A stretch of 64,000 bases of DNA from NCBI RefSeq assembly GCF_963576545.1, contig NC_083639.1, positions 18,543,118 through 18,607,117 on the forward strand, read 5' to 3'. Position 1 is the first letter of the stretch. The number at the start of each line of letters is the position of its first letter. The position numbers and the translations under genes were made by a program. This document shows, piece by piece, positions 47,570 through 60,480 of this stretch. The notes under the pieces are model-generated. The model was not told the origin of the DNA and ran no database searches. It worked only from the letters and a program-made list of their open reading frames with translations. The DNA is from Limanda limanda. Taxonomy: Eukaryota > Chordata > Actinopteri > Pleuronectiformes > Pleuronectidae.

Positions 47570-47931
47570 ACTGCCTTGCATTACAAAAGTCACTGTAGAG
47601 ACTACCCATTTATTTCCAGATAACCTCTATGGTTCACTAAAGTAATAGCCACACGTTTGAAGATTTGTTTGGGTCTTCTGTTTCTTATCTCTCCATTTCC
47701 TCATCAGATGCAGGTGGAAATTCCAACACAATACAAATACTATATAATTAAATTGAAACTAAAGCATACATGGCCCAGAGGTTTTTAAAGGCTCCCCAGC
47801 TAATGTTCACCAATTAACATATTAGCACATCACAAAAAGTTGAATCTAATACAAATGCTCAAGTTTCTCATTGTCCAAGTAAAAAACACACAATAATGTA
47901 CAAATAAATGAATAATGGTATGTTTACCTGT
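47570..47931 (-). repeat. Dispersed repeat family B, copy 2
   Basis: Diverged copy of 35753-36060 in the same orientation, with shared words aaagcatacatg, tttttaaaggctccccagct, aatacaaatgctcaa and ctcattgtccaagtaaaaaac. Extra segments near 47640-47720 are absent from copy 1. Confidence 0.6.
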
Positions 47932-50900
47932 TGGTCCACATCCTGAACAAGGTTAGTTTGGAGCTGTTTCTTGTTTTTAAACCTCACAGTAAGGAAACAA
48001 AATGGAAATTATAAATATGTATACAAATACTTTGATACTAATTTGATCCATGTTATAATCTGTTGCTGGTGGTTCTTCGGAGGTGAGAAGAGGGGAGACT
48101 CATTCATTGTGTCTCAATCCCCTCCTCCTTATCCACCAGGGATGAGTCATGATGACCCCCCCCCACCCCTTTCTGTGAGCATATAGATCCATTCATAACA
48201 ACACATCAATTATGAATGACAGGAGAACAGCATGTTTGACATAGCTGCTGATTAGAAAAACAGAGGATGTTTTCCTTGGTTCTAGGTTTGACGTTTTATC
48301 GTAGAGCCACTCTCACCTTATTTCAAGTCAGTCTGTAAGTGAAAAGGACCTCTTTCTGTCAGCCACAGTTGGGTTTGTATGCACTGTAAATGTTACCCAA
48401 TGACGCTCTCCTGCAGTTAAGGCACATTGAAATGTGCCGCGGGGAGCCGCTCACATTCAGGCTTACAAAGAGCTCCAATGACATTAACTAGTGACAAAAC
48501 CTGTCGAACTGTCACCTCTGTGTCCGTGTCGCACCAGCATGTGGGGAAAGGGGAGTTTATCCAGTGGAAATACAACCCCACACTTGACACTGGATTGGTG
48601 CCTTTAATAGTAAGTAAGCAGCAGAGATACATGATGATGAATGCATACATTCTGTTTGTGGATGTGAAAATGCCAAAAGTCTTCCATCACCTTTGCTCTG
48701 CAAGACATGAATTAAATCCAACCTCTCTTCACGTGTTACACTCGTGAAGGCTGCTTCCTCTCTTGAGCAGTTTGGTTTGTGCTTAGCGATGCCTCTAATG
48801 CAACGTAGCAAATTGACTGCTTGTGCCACATACAAGACTTAAGATTAACATTTATTTGCCAACTTCATCGTCCAGTTTGTTTCATTGCAGCTGGTGTCAC
48901 ATTGAAGTATGAACAGCACTATGCTCAGTCATCGTTTTAGTTTTCCTCCCTGTCATAGATAACCAGTGTTACTGACAGATACCATTTAGGCACAAGCCAA
49001 AAGTAAGACATTCTTCTGTCTAACTAAATTCCTAAGTAGTTAGCATAATGGTGTACTTTTAGGGTATGAAGTCTGAACTTCAAGCTTCATGCTCTTTATA
49101 TAAAGTTGATTAAGTTCAGTGCTCAAAAGGGGGGAGGGCTGTAAGTCACAGATCAAGACACATACAATTCTCTCTCATTCTCCACATTTAAATCAGATAA
49201 ACCGATTGTAATGAAAAGTTGTTTTAGTTTTGTTACATTTAAGACAGCAGAGGACCGAAATGCAGATTGATTAAGCAGAAAGTGTACTGAACTAACCCAG
49301 GCACTGGAAGGCAGGTGGGCAAACTGAAAATCCCAAACTCCAAAAGGTAAAACAGCAAAGTAATAGAGCACAAAACTTGAAAAATGAACAGAAGAACTGA
49401 CCAGGATAAGAGAGAAACAGACTGTACCGGAGGGAGGAGAGACAATAAAACATGTGTTACACGTTAAGATGCAGGGGCAGGTCATTGAAGAATTTGGAAC
49501 AGGAGGAAGTGGAGTCACCAACGATGAGACCTTTCTAACTTTAGATAATTGTATCTTTACCAAAATGAAAGTCAGATATTCATTCCCAATTTAGGTGGCT
49601 TGATGTCACTTTAACATTACAAGAACACGGAAAAAAAGGACCGCACTACCGGACTAGACGGAATTATCAAGCAGAGCAGTGGAGTCAAGACCAGGCTTGG
49701 GTGAGGGCAGGTGTGCCTTGTCTGCTGCAGAGGAGAAGCCAGCCACACCCCCTGCCACACACATGACATTAACATCATGGGGACTTAATTTGAAGTAATA
49801 CACTCAAAAATATTTACTTAAAATGGAGAAATCTGATTTTAGCAAATAAAAAGCAGTTTGTTACAAAAATGTTGCGATCAATGACACTTAAAGGTGGTTG
49901 GCCCTCCACAATTTTTGTGTATCAATTTATCACAACTGAAGCCTATTTAAACCCTTTATCTTGATTTTTTTTTTGTGGATTTTTATAAAAAATTCCACAC
50001 AGGTCTTTGTTCAATGACCATAACCAGACACCTCAGTGTGCTAGACTTTTCAGAACTTTAAAGACTGCTTCACTGGTAAATGAATCCTGCACAGTGCGAG
50101 ATTAGTCTATGTATAATTAACAAAGACACGATGAATGGACATCATACGTTACACTAGAATATAGAGTGACTTCAATCATTTCTTTTTTTTTCTGGAAGAC
50201 AGATGGGTTGAATGTTAGAAACGTACCTTTTCTCTTCATCACCAGACGGCTTCAAGGCTTGTAGGTATATAAGTGATAAATAAAACTGACGCTTGAATAT
50301 GAATCTCATTAAGAATTCATCACAGCGTCTGTCTTATTGATATGCCATACCATAGCTCTAGTCCTCACTAATTCTGCAACACTCAAGTGTGGTTTAACAT
50401 CCCTGTGCTCTTCTAATATTCATATATTTTCTCTTGAGCTCTGCCAAGTTAAGTCATAGATTGATGGTTATCTAGTCTTTTTGAGAAGTTATCAAATGGT
50501 ATGATAAATGAAGTTTATGTTTGCTGCAGAGTGGGGCATGTAATACATTTATAATGGAATCCTAACCTTTTAAAAATGGAAAAACTTTGATTTAAATCTT
50601 TATTTGTAATCTTTCTCCTGTTCTTTCAATGAATGTTTTCTTTCTGATTCATCCACAAAGTGTACAGCATATACAACAAGGTGGAAAGGGGGGTCAAATG
50701 TAGCTGCGAGTAGAGCGTGACACTAGACACAGTTCTTTAATGTAAGTCCTGAATTGGAGTCAGCCATAAAGTAAAAGGCATCGATGTAGCCTTCACAGAA
50801 ATGAGCATAGTACACTCCTTAACCCTCAGAAAATGTACTCCTAGAGGAATTCTGTCTTCACATCTGATCTTCTGGGAGGTGGGAGTGAAAGGCCGAATTG

Positions 50901-51078
50901 CATGGTTACCCTTCTGATTTATTTCTGCTGTGGGAACTTTGATTTACAACCTACATAACCCAAGCCTTTCTAGAGGGTAGTCTCAAAGTATCATGGTAAG
51001 ATTCAGAATGATCCAACATGGTGGAAACTGAACATCCACCTGTGCATTAAAGCTACTCAATCTCAATTATACAAATTA
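47932..51078. other. Non-coding stretch, no gene recognised
   Basis: No supported exon. Bases 49230-49450 have the A-rich, gaacaag/aacag-type composition seen in many fish LTR-element remnants, but no end structure could be found. A poly-C run lies at about 48156-48169. Confidence 0.4.
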
Positions 51079-51080
51079 TA

Positions 51081-52354
51081 CAGTAAAGGAAATAATTATT
51101 TGATCCCTGGCTGATTTTCCCACTGACAAAGAAATGAAAGCTCCTTAATTGTAATAGCAGGTTTATTGTAACACTGAGTGTAACAAAAAAGAGGTATTTT
51201 TATTTGATCCCCTAGCAAAACCTGACTTGGTACTTGGTGGAGAAACCGTTGTAGGCAAGCACCGAGGTCAGACATTTCTTGTAGTTGGTCACCAGGTTTA
51301 TGCACATCTCAGGAGGGATTTTGGTCCCATCCTCTTTGCAGATCCTTTCCAAATCCTTGAGGTTTTGAGGCTATCGCTTGACAACTCAAAGCTTCAGCTC
51401 CCTCCACAGATTTTCTACGGGATTAAAGTCCAGAGACTTGCTAGGCCACTCCATAACCTTAATGTGCTTCTTATTGAGCCACTCCTTTGTTGCCTTGGCC
51501 GTATGTTTTCGGGTCATTGTCGTGCTGGAAGACCCTTCCACGACCCATTTTCAGTGTCCTGGCGGAGGGAAGGAGGTTCTAGCCCAAGTTTTAACGGTAC
51601 ATGGCCCCGTCGATCCTCCTCACGTACTTGTCCTGTCCCCCTTAGGAGAGAGACACCCCCAAAGCATAATGTTTCCACCTCCTTGCTTAGGGGTGGGGAT
51701 GGGGTTCTTGGGGTTATAGTCATCATTTCTCTTTCTACAAACACGGCAAGTTGAGTTGATGCCAAAGAGCTGGATTTTGGTCTCATCTGACCACATCAAC
51801 TTCTCCCAAGCTTTCTCTGAATCATTCAGGTGTATATTAGCAACCTTCAGACGGGCCTGTATATGTTCCTTCTTGAGCAGGGGGACTATGTGGGCGCAGC
51901 AGGATTTAAATCCATTACGGCATGGAGTGTTACCAATGGTATTCTTGATGACTGTGATCCCAGCTGTCTTGAGATCATTAACAAGATCCTCCTGCGTAAT
52001 ACTGGGCTGATCCCTCACCTTTTTCATGACCATCAATACCCCACGTGGCGAGATCTTGCGAGAGGTTGGAATCTTATTGATTGATTCTGTGGGCAGGGGT
52101 CTTTTATACAGATAACAAGTTGAGATTTGGAATACTTTCTTAAAGAGAGAGGACTAATCTAACCTAAGTCTAAGTCTGTGGGAGCCAGAATCAATTTATA
52201 ATTTTATATGATGTGATTTCCGGGTTTTTCTATTTGATATTCTGTCTTTCACTGTTACAATAAACCTCCCATTACAATTATAGACCGTTCATTACTTTGT
52301 CAGTGGGCAAACTTAGAAAATCTGCAAGGGATCAAATAATTATTTCCTTCACTG
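51081..52354 (-). mobile_element. Tc1/mariner transposon with both ends, transposase decayed
   Basis: A 1274-bp element flanked by the TA target duplication (51079-51080 and 52355-52356). The inverted ends begin cagt(a/g)aaggaaataattat and continue as diverged repeats for about 90 bases, sharing ttgatccc, cccactgacaaag, taattgtaat and ggtttattgtaaca. The length is shorter than the roughly 1.6 kb usual for Tc1 elements. It contains a broken transposase on the minus strand. Without an intact enzyme it could move only if supplied in trans. Confidence 0.9.
51220..52050 (-). pseudogene. Tc1-type transposase relic
   Basis: The best frame (52036-51620) covers the second helix-turn-helix (SITQEDLVNDLKTAGITV) and the first catalytic Asp in KLMWSDETKIQLFG. 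Frameshifts follow. The second catalytic block is still visible in another frame as [11 protein letters not shown] near 51500-51545, and a degraded end region related to the NPIENLW/third-acidic segment lies near 51400-51440. The N-terminal DNA-binding part of about 60 residues is missing, which explains the short element. It is not expected to be active. Confidence 0.85.
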
Positions 52355-52356
52355 TA

Positions 52357-53428
52357 TCTTTGCATTAAAAAAAAGTAGAAGAGTGGACTTAGTTAGGTAA
52401 TCATTCCAAGAATTCTTCAAGTCACCTCCATGATCAATGTTATGCAAACATGACAATACAGGATGAGTCATGCGGCATGACAAATTGTGACACAAGTGGT
52501 GCATAACATGTCCTCCTGTCACGGTTGTAAACTATAAATTATGTTTGTGATAGGCAGCCAGAGAGGGCGGCTGTTGAGATTAAGTGTCTATTAGTTTACA
52601 ATCAACTTTGTGATGTTAAGATCCAGGCACAGTGGCATGCTCGGTCTGATTTACACCCTAATTGCAAAATTCAGCTATAAATGCTAATGCTGAAGGTGGA
52701 TCCTTCAGCTGGAACCTCAGCTCTGAGTTTGAAAACCTGGATGAGCAGGGAGACCGAGTTGTGGTGTTAATGCACCTTGACGTTGGTTGCCCTCCGCCGT
52801 TAGACCGAACAAAGAGGAAGAAGGGAGACAGAGGCTCGGTAGATTTAGAATTTGGACAGAGAACAGGTTGTGGAATTGTCGCAGTGCTTAAGACTCACAG
52901 AATGACGTTCAGAAAGCTGCATGCAACAAATGACTGATATTACAGAGGAGAGCATCACAACTACTGCGTTGCCTAGCAACGTAGCATCAGTCTGTGATTG
53001 CCCCCTGCAATTGCTGTGGAGCTGTTACTCATAGATCTCCTCCTCTCTGCAACATATTGATAATTTGAACTGACTAACTTCCTTCTTTTTTCTAAATACC
53101 TCTTAACACATCTTCTGCTTGAGTATAATTTACAATTATTTTACCCTATACCAACCATGCACAAAATTGCAAATGCAAAGGTTAACGACAAATCTTCTTC
53201 GTACACTCGGATCTTCTGTGCTTCCATGTGGGCTGTGTGCATGTGTACGGATATTATTTGGATGGGATGACTGTAGCATCCCCAACTGAATGATGGTCTG
53301 ACTCTCTTTTACTGATGGCTCACAACCCTTTATTGCCATCTCCATAAATGCTGTGATAAGTGTGAACTTGGAGCTAGGAGGAAAACAAAAGAATATTACT
53401 TCCCTTTCGCACTTGACCTGTATACCCC
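52357..53428. other. Non-coding stretch, no gene recognised
   Basis: No supported feature. The frame 52662-52937 has no recognisable domain and no flanking splice signals. Confidence 0.4.
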
Positions 53429-53429
53429 T

Positions 53430-53650
53430 TTAACTCTTGTGTTGTTCCTGCTTCCCCCGGCTTTTGTCCGCGCTTCCCCTGGCTGTTGGCCCCCTCACAT
53501 AGCCCACCACATATGAGCACACACATGTTGGGCAAGTGAGCAGCCCTTGCTGATGTATTTGTTACACCCGCAGCACACAGTGTTAATTTTACAGTCCTTT
53601 TTCCTAGGGCATATCTGACACCTCTTACTCCCCCCGAGCTCCTGCTTTTT
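53430..53650 (-). mobile_element. piggyBac transposon 3' fragment
   Basis: The minus-strand frame 53629-53495 reads SKRCQICPRKKDC, then a CCGCNKYISKGC block and a final HVC, ending at TGA. This has the Cys-rich, zinc-finger-like C-terminus of piggyBac transposases (paired C-x2-C and C-K-x3-C-x5-H). Sixty-odd bases later comes TTAA (53430-53433) followed outward-to-inward by ctcttgtgttgtt, close to the ttaaccctTGTGTTGT end I recall for fish piggyBac-type elements. The rest of the transposase is absent (stop at about 53651). The frame called from 53374 to 53667 on this strand is a shadow. Confidence 0.6.
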
Positions 53651-53654
53651 TTAA

Positions 53655-54415
53655 TACATTTTAACAAAATGAAAACCTCTTAATAGAGGGCTTCATGTAA
53701 ACATATTCAACTTAAATTGAATTATTTGTCACTTTAAACCATATTATCATAAAAATAACGGAAATTATAATGAATGATACACAGTCTCAGTATGAACATA
53801 CTTTGCCCCACATATTGTACAATTAAACACACACACACATGTTTTTACCCACGTGTCACAAAGCAAGGGCATGCTAATGGTACGTTTACATGCTGGCATA
53901 GGCTTATACAGCTTACACACAGTGATCTTGATAAATTACACACATTCACACAGTTGTCTGTAAACTCAACAAATTGCAAAAGTACATTTCCAATTCAGTC
54001 TATACTAAAGACATAAAAAAAACAAAATATCCTTGTGCCCTCAGCAGCCAGGTGCTAAACAAACTAAAAGTAACGTTTTCCATTAATTTGCAAGACACAC
54101 TTGCCATTTTATCGATCATCTTGTTTACCAGAACTACCTTTTCAAAAATAAAGTATAATATTTCTCCTACAGTCAACACCATTTCAAAAATGAATGCATC
54201 AGATTCCAATTGTGCATCTGTTTAGACAAAATTAACACAGAAACAAGAAAATATCTATAAACTACATTATAATGAAAAACAACATGTTGTTTAGGTAATT
54301 TACAATGACATAGCTACAAGGCTTCATTGAAATGGAAGGCATCAGGTACTCGTCTCTTTCTCAACTTATTTATTCAATGGATCATTAGCCACTTCAACTG
54401 TGACAAATTGCAAAG
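53655..54415. other. Non-coding stretch, no gene recognised
   Basis: AT-rich with a (CA)n run near 53830-53839. No gene or missing part of the piggyBac element is readable. Confidence 0.4.
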
Positions 54416-55160
54416 GTAGAGGCCTATCTACCACAAAAGGACCTAGAGACAATTATACATGCGTTCATAACCTCCAGTCTGGATTACTTTAATTCCCTGC
54501 TTATAGGCCTAGACAAAGCATCCATTAAATGCCTGCAGCTAGTCCAAAATGCTGCTGCTCGCCTGCTGACTAGGACAAAGAAGAGAGACCATATCACACC
54601 CATGTTGCACCTCTTACACTTGCTTCCTGTCTCTCACAGGATTGTTTTTAAAATCGTACTTTTAACTTTTAAATCTCTTAACAGACTGGAACCGTCTTAT
54701 TTATCAGAACTTCTTATTATGCACACTCCGGTTAGGGAACTGAGATCAGCCACTCGACAAACCTCAGACAAAACTAGTAAGAAGACAAGATCGTCATTCG
54801 CAGTGGCCGCCCCAAACCTGTGGAACAACTTACCACTTCACGTTAGATCTGACCCGTCTTTAACACTATTTAAATCACTATTAAAAGCGTACCTGTTCTC
54901 ACAGGCTTTCAGTTGAGTGCGTTTAAGCGCAGCTGATTTTATTTTTCTTATCGTATTTCTTAAATTTATTTTGTTTTATTATTTGTATTATTATTATTTT
55001 TATATATTTTTATTTTACATTAATAATTGTATTTTATTTGTATTACTTGAAATTTAATGTATTACGTTTTAGCTGTCCTTTGGTCGTACCACTCTACCTG
55101 TAAAGCACCTTGGTCAATCAAGTTGTTTTAAATGTCCTATATAAATAAAATTGACATTGA
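54416..55160 (+). mobile_element. L2-type LINE 3' end with ORF2 C-terminus
   Basis: A 5'-truncated non-LTR retrotransposon. The frame from about 54438 to the stop at 54916 encodes the end of ORF2: SSLDYFNSLLIGLDKAS, CLQLVQNAAARLLTRTKKRD, the HLLPVSHRIVFKI block and LKTFKSLL-like AAPNLWNNLPLHVRSD. This order is standard for fish L2-type reverse transcriptase ORFs after the RT domain. A 240-base AT-rich 3' untranslated region follows, with gtaaagcaccttgg and the terminal tatataaataaaattgacattgac. It is well preserved where present but inactive because the RT and endonuclease are missing. Confidence 0.8.
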
Positions 55161-58100
55161 CTTCAGAAAACCAGCATTCACTAATTCACACTCTCATCAT
55201 CTTTTGTCCACTCCAGTCTCAGCCTCTTCATCACCACCTTCTCCTCCTCTTTCTTCTGTCTTGTCATCATATCTAATTTCGTCCTCTCCATCCCCCTCAC
55301 TTCAACTGTTGTTTTACTTTCTTTCTGTCTTTGATTCTCACCTTAGCTTGAAATACTTCAACTTATCTGGAATTAAAATAAAATATGATCTTCTCTTTTC
55401 AATTGTATCTCGTTATTTATTGGATGCTAAAGGTTGGTTAAGCCCCAAAATTAATGTATCTGAGTTAGGATTATGCTCTATTATATAAGAGAAAATGCAC
55501 AAAAGCGTTTTCTTTATCCTTTTGTCAATGAGCTCACTGTATAGCATTCAAAACAGAAGTTGCTATATAGTGAGTGAGTGAGTGGTTGATTAAGGAGACA
55601 GCCAAAATATCCCAGATTCCAATGCTGCAATCTTTTGCCAATTACGTCATTTGGAGGTCCCGCCAATACAATACACATGCTCTAAAATGGGCACTTTCAA
55701 TCATCAGTGTGAGATGAACTACTTAAAATGACTCAAAACAATTCCTGAGAAACTCTGGTTGACGTGTACTTTGACCTTTTAGTTTAGTCCCTGTTCCATC
55801 TCTGTGACATATCCTGCAGCCAGCCACCTGGAGGGGATCAGGACACTTTGTCTCACTTTGGAACAAGCTAATTTTACCTGGGAAATGAACCGTGTGCCCC
55901 AATCACTGTAACATGAACTGTATGACGGTATCATATGATCATACTGTTCTATAACTTTGGTTTTTCGTCCAGATGCAGGTTTTTTCCATATGAATTAAAC
56001 CTCTTTAACGTATGAGACATTGCGAGATGGTGTTTTTTAAGGTGTTTTATTTAAGGGTAAGAGTTATGTTGGGTTATGTTCACTGATATTTATGAGGGTG
56101 TAGAGGACTGGGTCTTTATGGAGGTGTAGGCTCTACTGATTGATATGTAGTATTCATAGTTTATACAAGACTTTCTGTTTATCAGTATCACAAAATCTTT
56201 ATCAAACTCACTCATATATAAATTAGTAATAAAATATGTCACGTTTCACTGGCTTGGTACATGATGTTAAGTAAATGCCTGTGAGGTTACTGTGTGTGTG
56301 GGCAACTTTACCTTCACTCAAACACTGGAGTAAATATGTTTCAAGGTCAATCAGAGGTCTGATCAGAGTCTAATAGCTGTTCTGATAAATTAACTCAGCC
56401 TTCAAGCCTGAGAAATAATAAGGACTCAGACCTATTCCTGGGACTGGTGGCACATCATGAACTCACAGCCCTGTTTCATTTTAATTAAGCCGGTGCATGA
56501 ATCATAAGTCGGGCGCATGAATTATACAGTCCTTTATTCATCTTTGCACTCTTTAAAAGTTTCATGAGAAACTCATGCTCACTCGATATTAAAACCCTGC
56601 AGTGAAACATCTGGACCACAGCTGCATTGGTATTTTTCTTCCTTTCATAGATGTGTGTCCTTGGTATAAATAATCCCATAATCATATAAGATGTGAAGTA
56701 TACATCATCATAGGGGATCGTGATTGCAATACATATTAAGTGATTATTTAAACATCATTGATGAAATGGACAGCTTGTTTATCTAGACTCTACATTGCAG
56801 TGAGTGTTTACATTGATCAGTATGTGCTCTGTCTGTTTGTTCTGTTTATTGACTCACACCGTGGGACGAAATGCAGAGCCCAAAAAAGAAGACACCGATT
56901 AGAATGATAGGCAAGGAAAAGCACCATTATATTTCAAACTACTGTTGTTTCCACCAAGATAAAGAAGCCCCCCCCCCTCCTTGTGTTTTGTCAGAATTTA
57001 CGCTGTCATGACGCAATTGCTCAAACACGAACAAGTAAAATTAGAAAATCCATACACCAACACGTGGAAGCGTTTGTGTTGACGCAGGCTCTAAACACCA
57101 CCAGATGCAGCTGAGTGTGCAGCCCTGTCCATTCAGTCATGTCCAATATTCTTTTGTTGGAGTTTTTTCCCCATGAGGGAAGTTTTCTCAATCAGAGGAA
57201 ATGAAAAATCAGGCAGGTCAAGCGATTTGACAGTTATTTTGCTTCATTGACTGCATATGTGCAGAATAAATAAAATCATTTACGTCATGAAGAAATGGCA
57301 GCCTGCTGTGTTGATTTGAAAAGCATAAAAGGTAATCCAAGTAACTTCTCATGTAAATTTCCCATGTTCACAGTCAAAATGAGCCATTTGGAGTTTGAAT
57401 GCATATTGTATTTGAACAGCCCTGTCATTTCATGTGTGATGGATCATATTTAAGTTTTCTGTTTAAACCCCACTTACATGAAAACTCCATCTCTTTTCAT
57501 AGATCTTAACAAGTATAGAACATTTTGCTCGTGTCCTAAAGAATCAGGCAGGTTATTTTTCATTGGGATAAAGATCGATAGTCAATATTCATTGTGAAGT
57601 AGAGTCGATCAGATCTTCATCAACAAGCATGCCTGACATTAGGTCAGTGGCTACAGCGTTGTTAATAAATAATAATATGGCAGCTAAATATGTAGGTGAT
57701 TTTTTGTATGGTTTTATCACCAACATAAAACAAGCCTGTGTAATGGAAAAATTAACTAAGTATGTGTGAAAGCTATGTTGTAGTTGGAAAGTAAGTTTTT
57801 GTAGCTCTGTCTTAAGGCTTTTATGACCTTTTCTACATACATATACAAACTGTTCAAATAGTTTATGACCTGGACTGTTTTAATGGTCTGAACTTTGTAT
57901 GACCTGAAAACTGTTAGACCCTTTAGACTTCCCAAAGAACTGAATGTATGTGTGCTCATCTCCAAAGGATACACATGTAAATCAGTTGTTTGTGTTTAGA
58001 TAGCTCTCTCCCTGCGCCTACAGAACCTGTCTGGATTGGCTAAGAGAGATAGCCTTAGTCCTCCTATATAAGATCTTTGTGTTTGACTGTCCTGCATCTT

Positions 58101-58436
58101 CACTCTAAGATCCTTGTGGTTTCCCTGTGTTGATCTTTTCTTTAGAAAGCCCCTTATTAAAAACACGTAAATAACTTTGGTTTCCAGCCTCTTGTATCTC
58201 CAGATTTCCATCACACCTGTCAGGATGAGCAAGCAGGATCCAAACAAGCTCGGAAACAATAGCTACGTTTTTTGCCTCCCATCAGAGACTGTCAGCCTGC
58301 TTTATGTTCTATTTAATTCAATTTCACCAAAGTTCCAAAAACTCAAACTAAAGTAATCCAATCGAAAACTCGGTACTCAACAACACAACTGACCAGACAA
58401 CACATGAACAGTTATGAAGCTAATGTAGTTTCACTT
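55161..58436. other. Non-coding stretch, no gene recognised
   Basis: No exon or element supported. A poly-C run lies at about 56969-56978. Confidence 0.4.
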
Positions 58437-58650
58437 GATCAAAAACATTGACAATAAAATCTTCATTGCAGATAAACCAGGTTTTGGATGAATGCAGTTT
58501 TAAAAACTTCTTTCTAGTAAATTGGAGGTCTGTTGTGTTTTAAGTATTCCTTTAATAATTCTGATGTAGCTCCAGAGCATTATCACAGGCCAATCAAGCA
58601 GTCCATTCCAGGCAGGTTAGGAATGGGGAATGCACTAGTTATAATAAAAC
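58437..58650 (+). repeat. Dispersed repeat family A, copy 3
   Basis: Shares gacaataaaatcttc-ttgcagataaaccaggt and the aggcaggtt...aatgcactagtt tail with copy 1, and attctgatgtagctccagagc with copy 2. It lacks the gctctgcacac segment of the other copies. Confidence 0.65.
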
Positions 58651-60271
58651 ATTAATGGTTTAAAAATTCCTGATGCTCTTACAAAGATTAATTTCCTTTG
58701 AAGTTTATGGTGTCCTGTTGAGGTCTTTCTGTACATGGTGGTTCTCTGGGGGGAAATACTTTGACCACTTTGGTAAATTTGCGAGGCTGAGGGACGGTGC
58801 CTAATACACTCAGACCTAAACCGTATAACAGGTAGGTTGATTAGAACACTCGGGTCAGTACGATTTCTGTAGCTATTACAATTTTCATCCTTTCCAGTGT
58901 GTGTACAATGAAATATATTATTTTTATCTTATATTCAAGTGTATTTCATTTCTAGGTCCATTCTAAAGATTAAATTGTCGCTCGCTTTTTTCCTGTACTT
59001 GTTCCCTTGTACTTATCAAGGTGTGAGCATTTCATCTGAACCTAATGTGTACAATATATTTCCAGTGTCAATTGCAGGATGTGTGCAAATCATTACTCTT
59101 ATTCTTATTAAATATGAATGATGACATAATTAGACATGCTGCATGGTTCACATAAAAAATGATAGCTAAGCTGACCTGTCAGCCAGCCCCCCCCCCCCTC
59201 CCTCCAGCAGCTGGGTCACGCTGCTGCCGCTGGTCGTTCTTTTAGCGGTAAAGGTCAGAGCTGAAAGGGTGTTGCCGGTCAGTCCCTGATGAGGGTCAAG
59301 AGGAAGATGTCTGCTGGATTTGTCTGTGCAGCTTTTTTTTGTATTGATGTGTTTGCAGACCGATTTCACGGACATCCCTTACCTTGCTGACCTCGATTTA
59401 TTATGATGCATTAATGCTGTAAATTACTCAGGCACAACATGGCAGGTATTCATGATACATTTATTTCTGCCTGTTTGTGTCTGTCACCTGACTACGTCTT
59501 CATGGTCTATTCTCTGTAAGATGACACACAGCAGAAAAACAAGGATCTGCAGGAAACACACCTGTAAGGCCCTCTACAAACACAAATAAATATTTACATT
59601 TTAAATCTAAAGGGAGATTTTCTCAATGATGAGGTACGACAGAAAACAGTCATATGAAAAGTCACAACAGTTTATTTTACAACAGAGAAAAGTCATTGAA
59701 AACTGTAGAAATGCTGCCACATTTATGAATGAGCATCTTACTGCAGATTTGAAGATCTTGGTGTCACATGACTGATCTGTCATCATCATATACAGAATAT
59801 GTGATCATTTATATTGATGAGCTGTAATGTATACTGAAGAATCACAGTCAAAGGACATATTACACGTTTAAAAATATATATTACATTTGTTTCTGTCACT
59901 TTCATATTATATCGCCCCATTCTGCATAAAGTGTAAGATACTGAACCCCAAAATCACTGTACATACACTGTATGTGAGATGGCAAAAAAAACTGTACAGA
60001 GCTTTGAGTTTTCATCAAGACGAGAAAAGCTCTAGATAAATACAAACCATTTATCATGTAATAGAGTCAACCATGAGTTTTCAGAGAAATGTCCCTTTAA
60101 TGACTCGTCTCTGCTACTCAACTGTGACTTTCTACATGTCACTGGTTCATTTTCACAATGTGTTCTCACCACAGTACTGTTACCACAGGGACAAATACTT
60201 TGATGTTTGTTCTCACACTTGGTGTCAAGACCTATCGAGGTGAGAGGACGTCTCAGTGGACGTCAGGCTCT
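58651..60271. other. Intergenic DNA including the probable 3' untranslated region of the V2-type receptor
   Basis: No further exon seen. On the minus strand an AATAAA lies at 59676-59671, about 600 bases after the receptor stop codon, and is a candidate polyadenylation signal. A poly-C run lies at 59188-59199. Confidence 0.4.
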
Positions 60272-60480
60272 TTATCTGCTGGCCGACACGCTCTTGAGAC
60301 TGATGTACAGGGAGCTGACCATGGTGGCCTCCTCCTGGATGGAGTCCTTCAGCTCCGACTCTCTCATGCACATCATAGCCATCAGGCTCTTGGGCAGCTT
60401 CCCGCTGAACAGCAGGTAGATGCAGGGGTTGGCACAGCTGTTCAGACTGGCCAGCAACATCAGGATGCTGAAGATTGCAG
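60272..60480 (-). CDS. V2-type vasopressin/vasotocin receptor, exon 2
   Basis: This is the last coding exon: transmembrane segment 7 and the cytoplasmic tail. The acceptor is gtgtttccag|CTGCAATC at 60481/60480, joining in phase 1 to exon 1 so that a split TCT codon (Ser289) is formed. Residues 290-357 include [15 protein letters not shown] with the NPxxY motif (306-310) and a 47-residue tail ending SLKSVSASR. The tail is Ser-rich (possible kinase sites) and has Cys320s in the usual palmitoylation region (MAMMCM). See the exon 1 entry for function. Confidence 0.9.

Noticed and set aside
53374..53667. 97-codon minus-strand frame with scattered Cys
   Set aside because: The meaningful phase is the neighbouring one, which encodes the piggyBac Cys-rich end.
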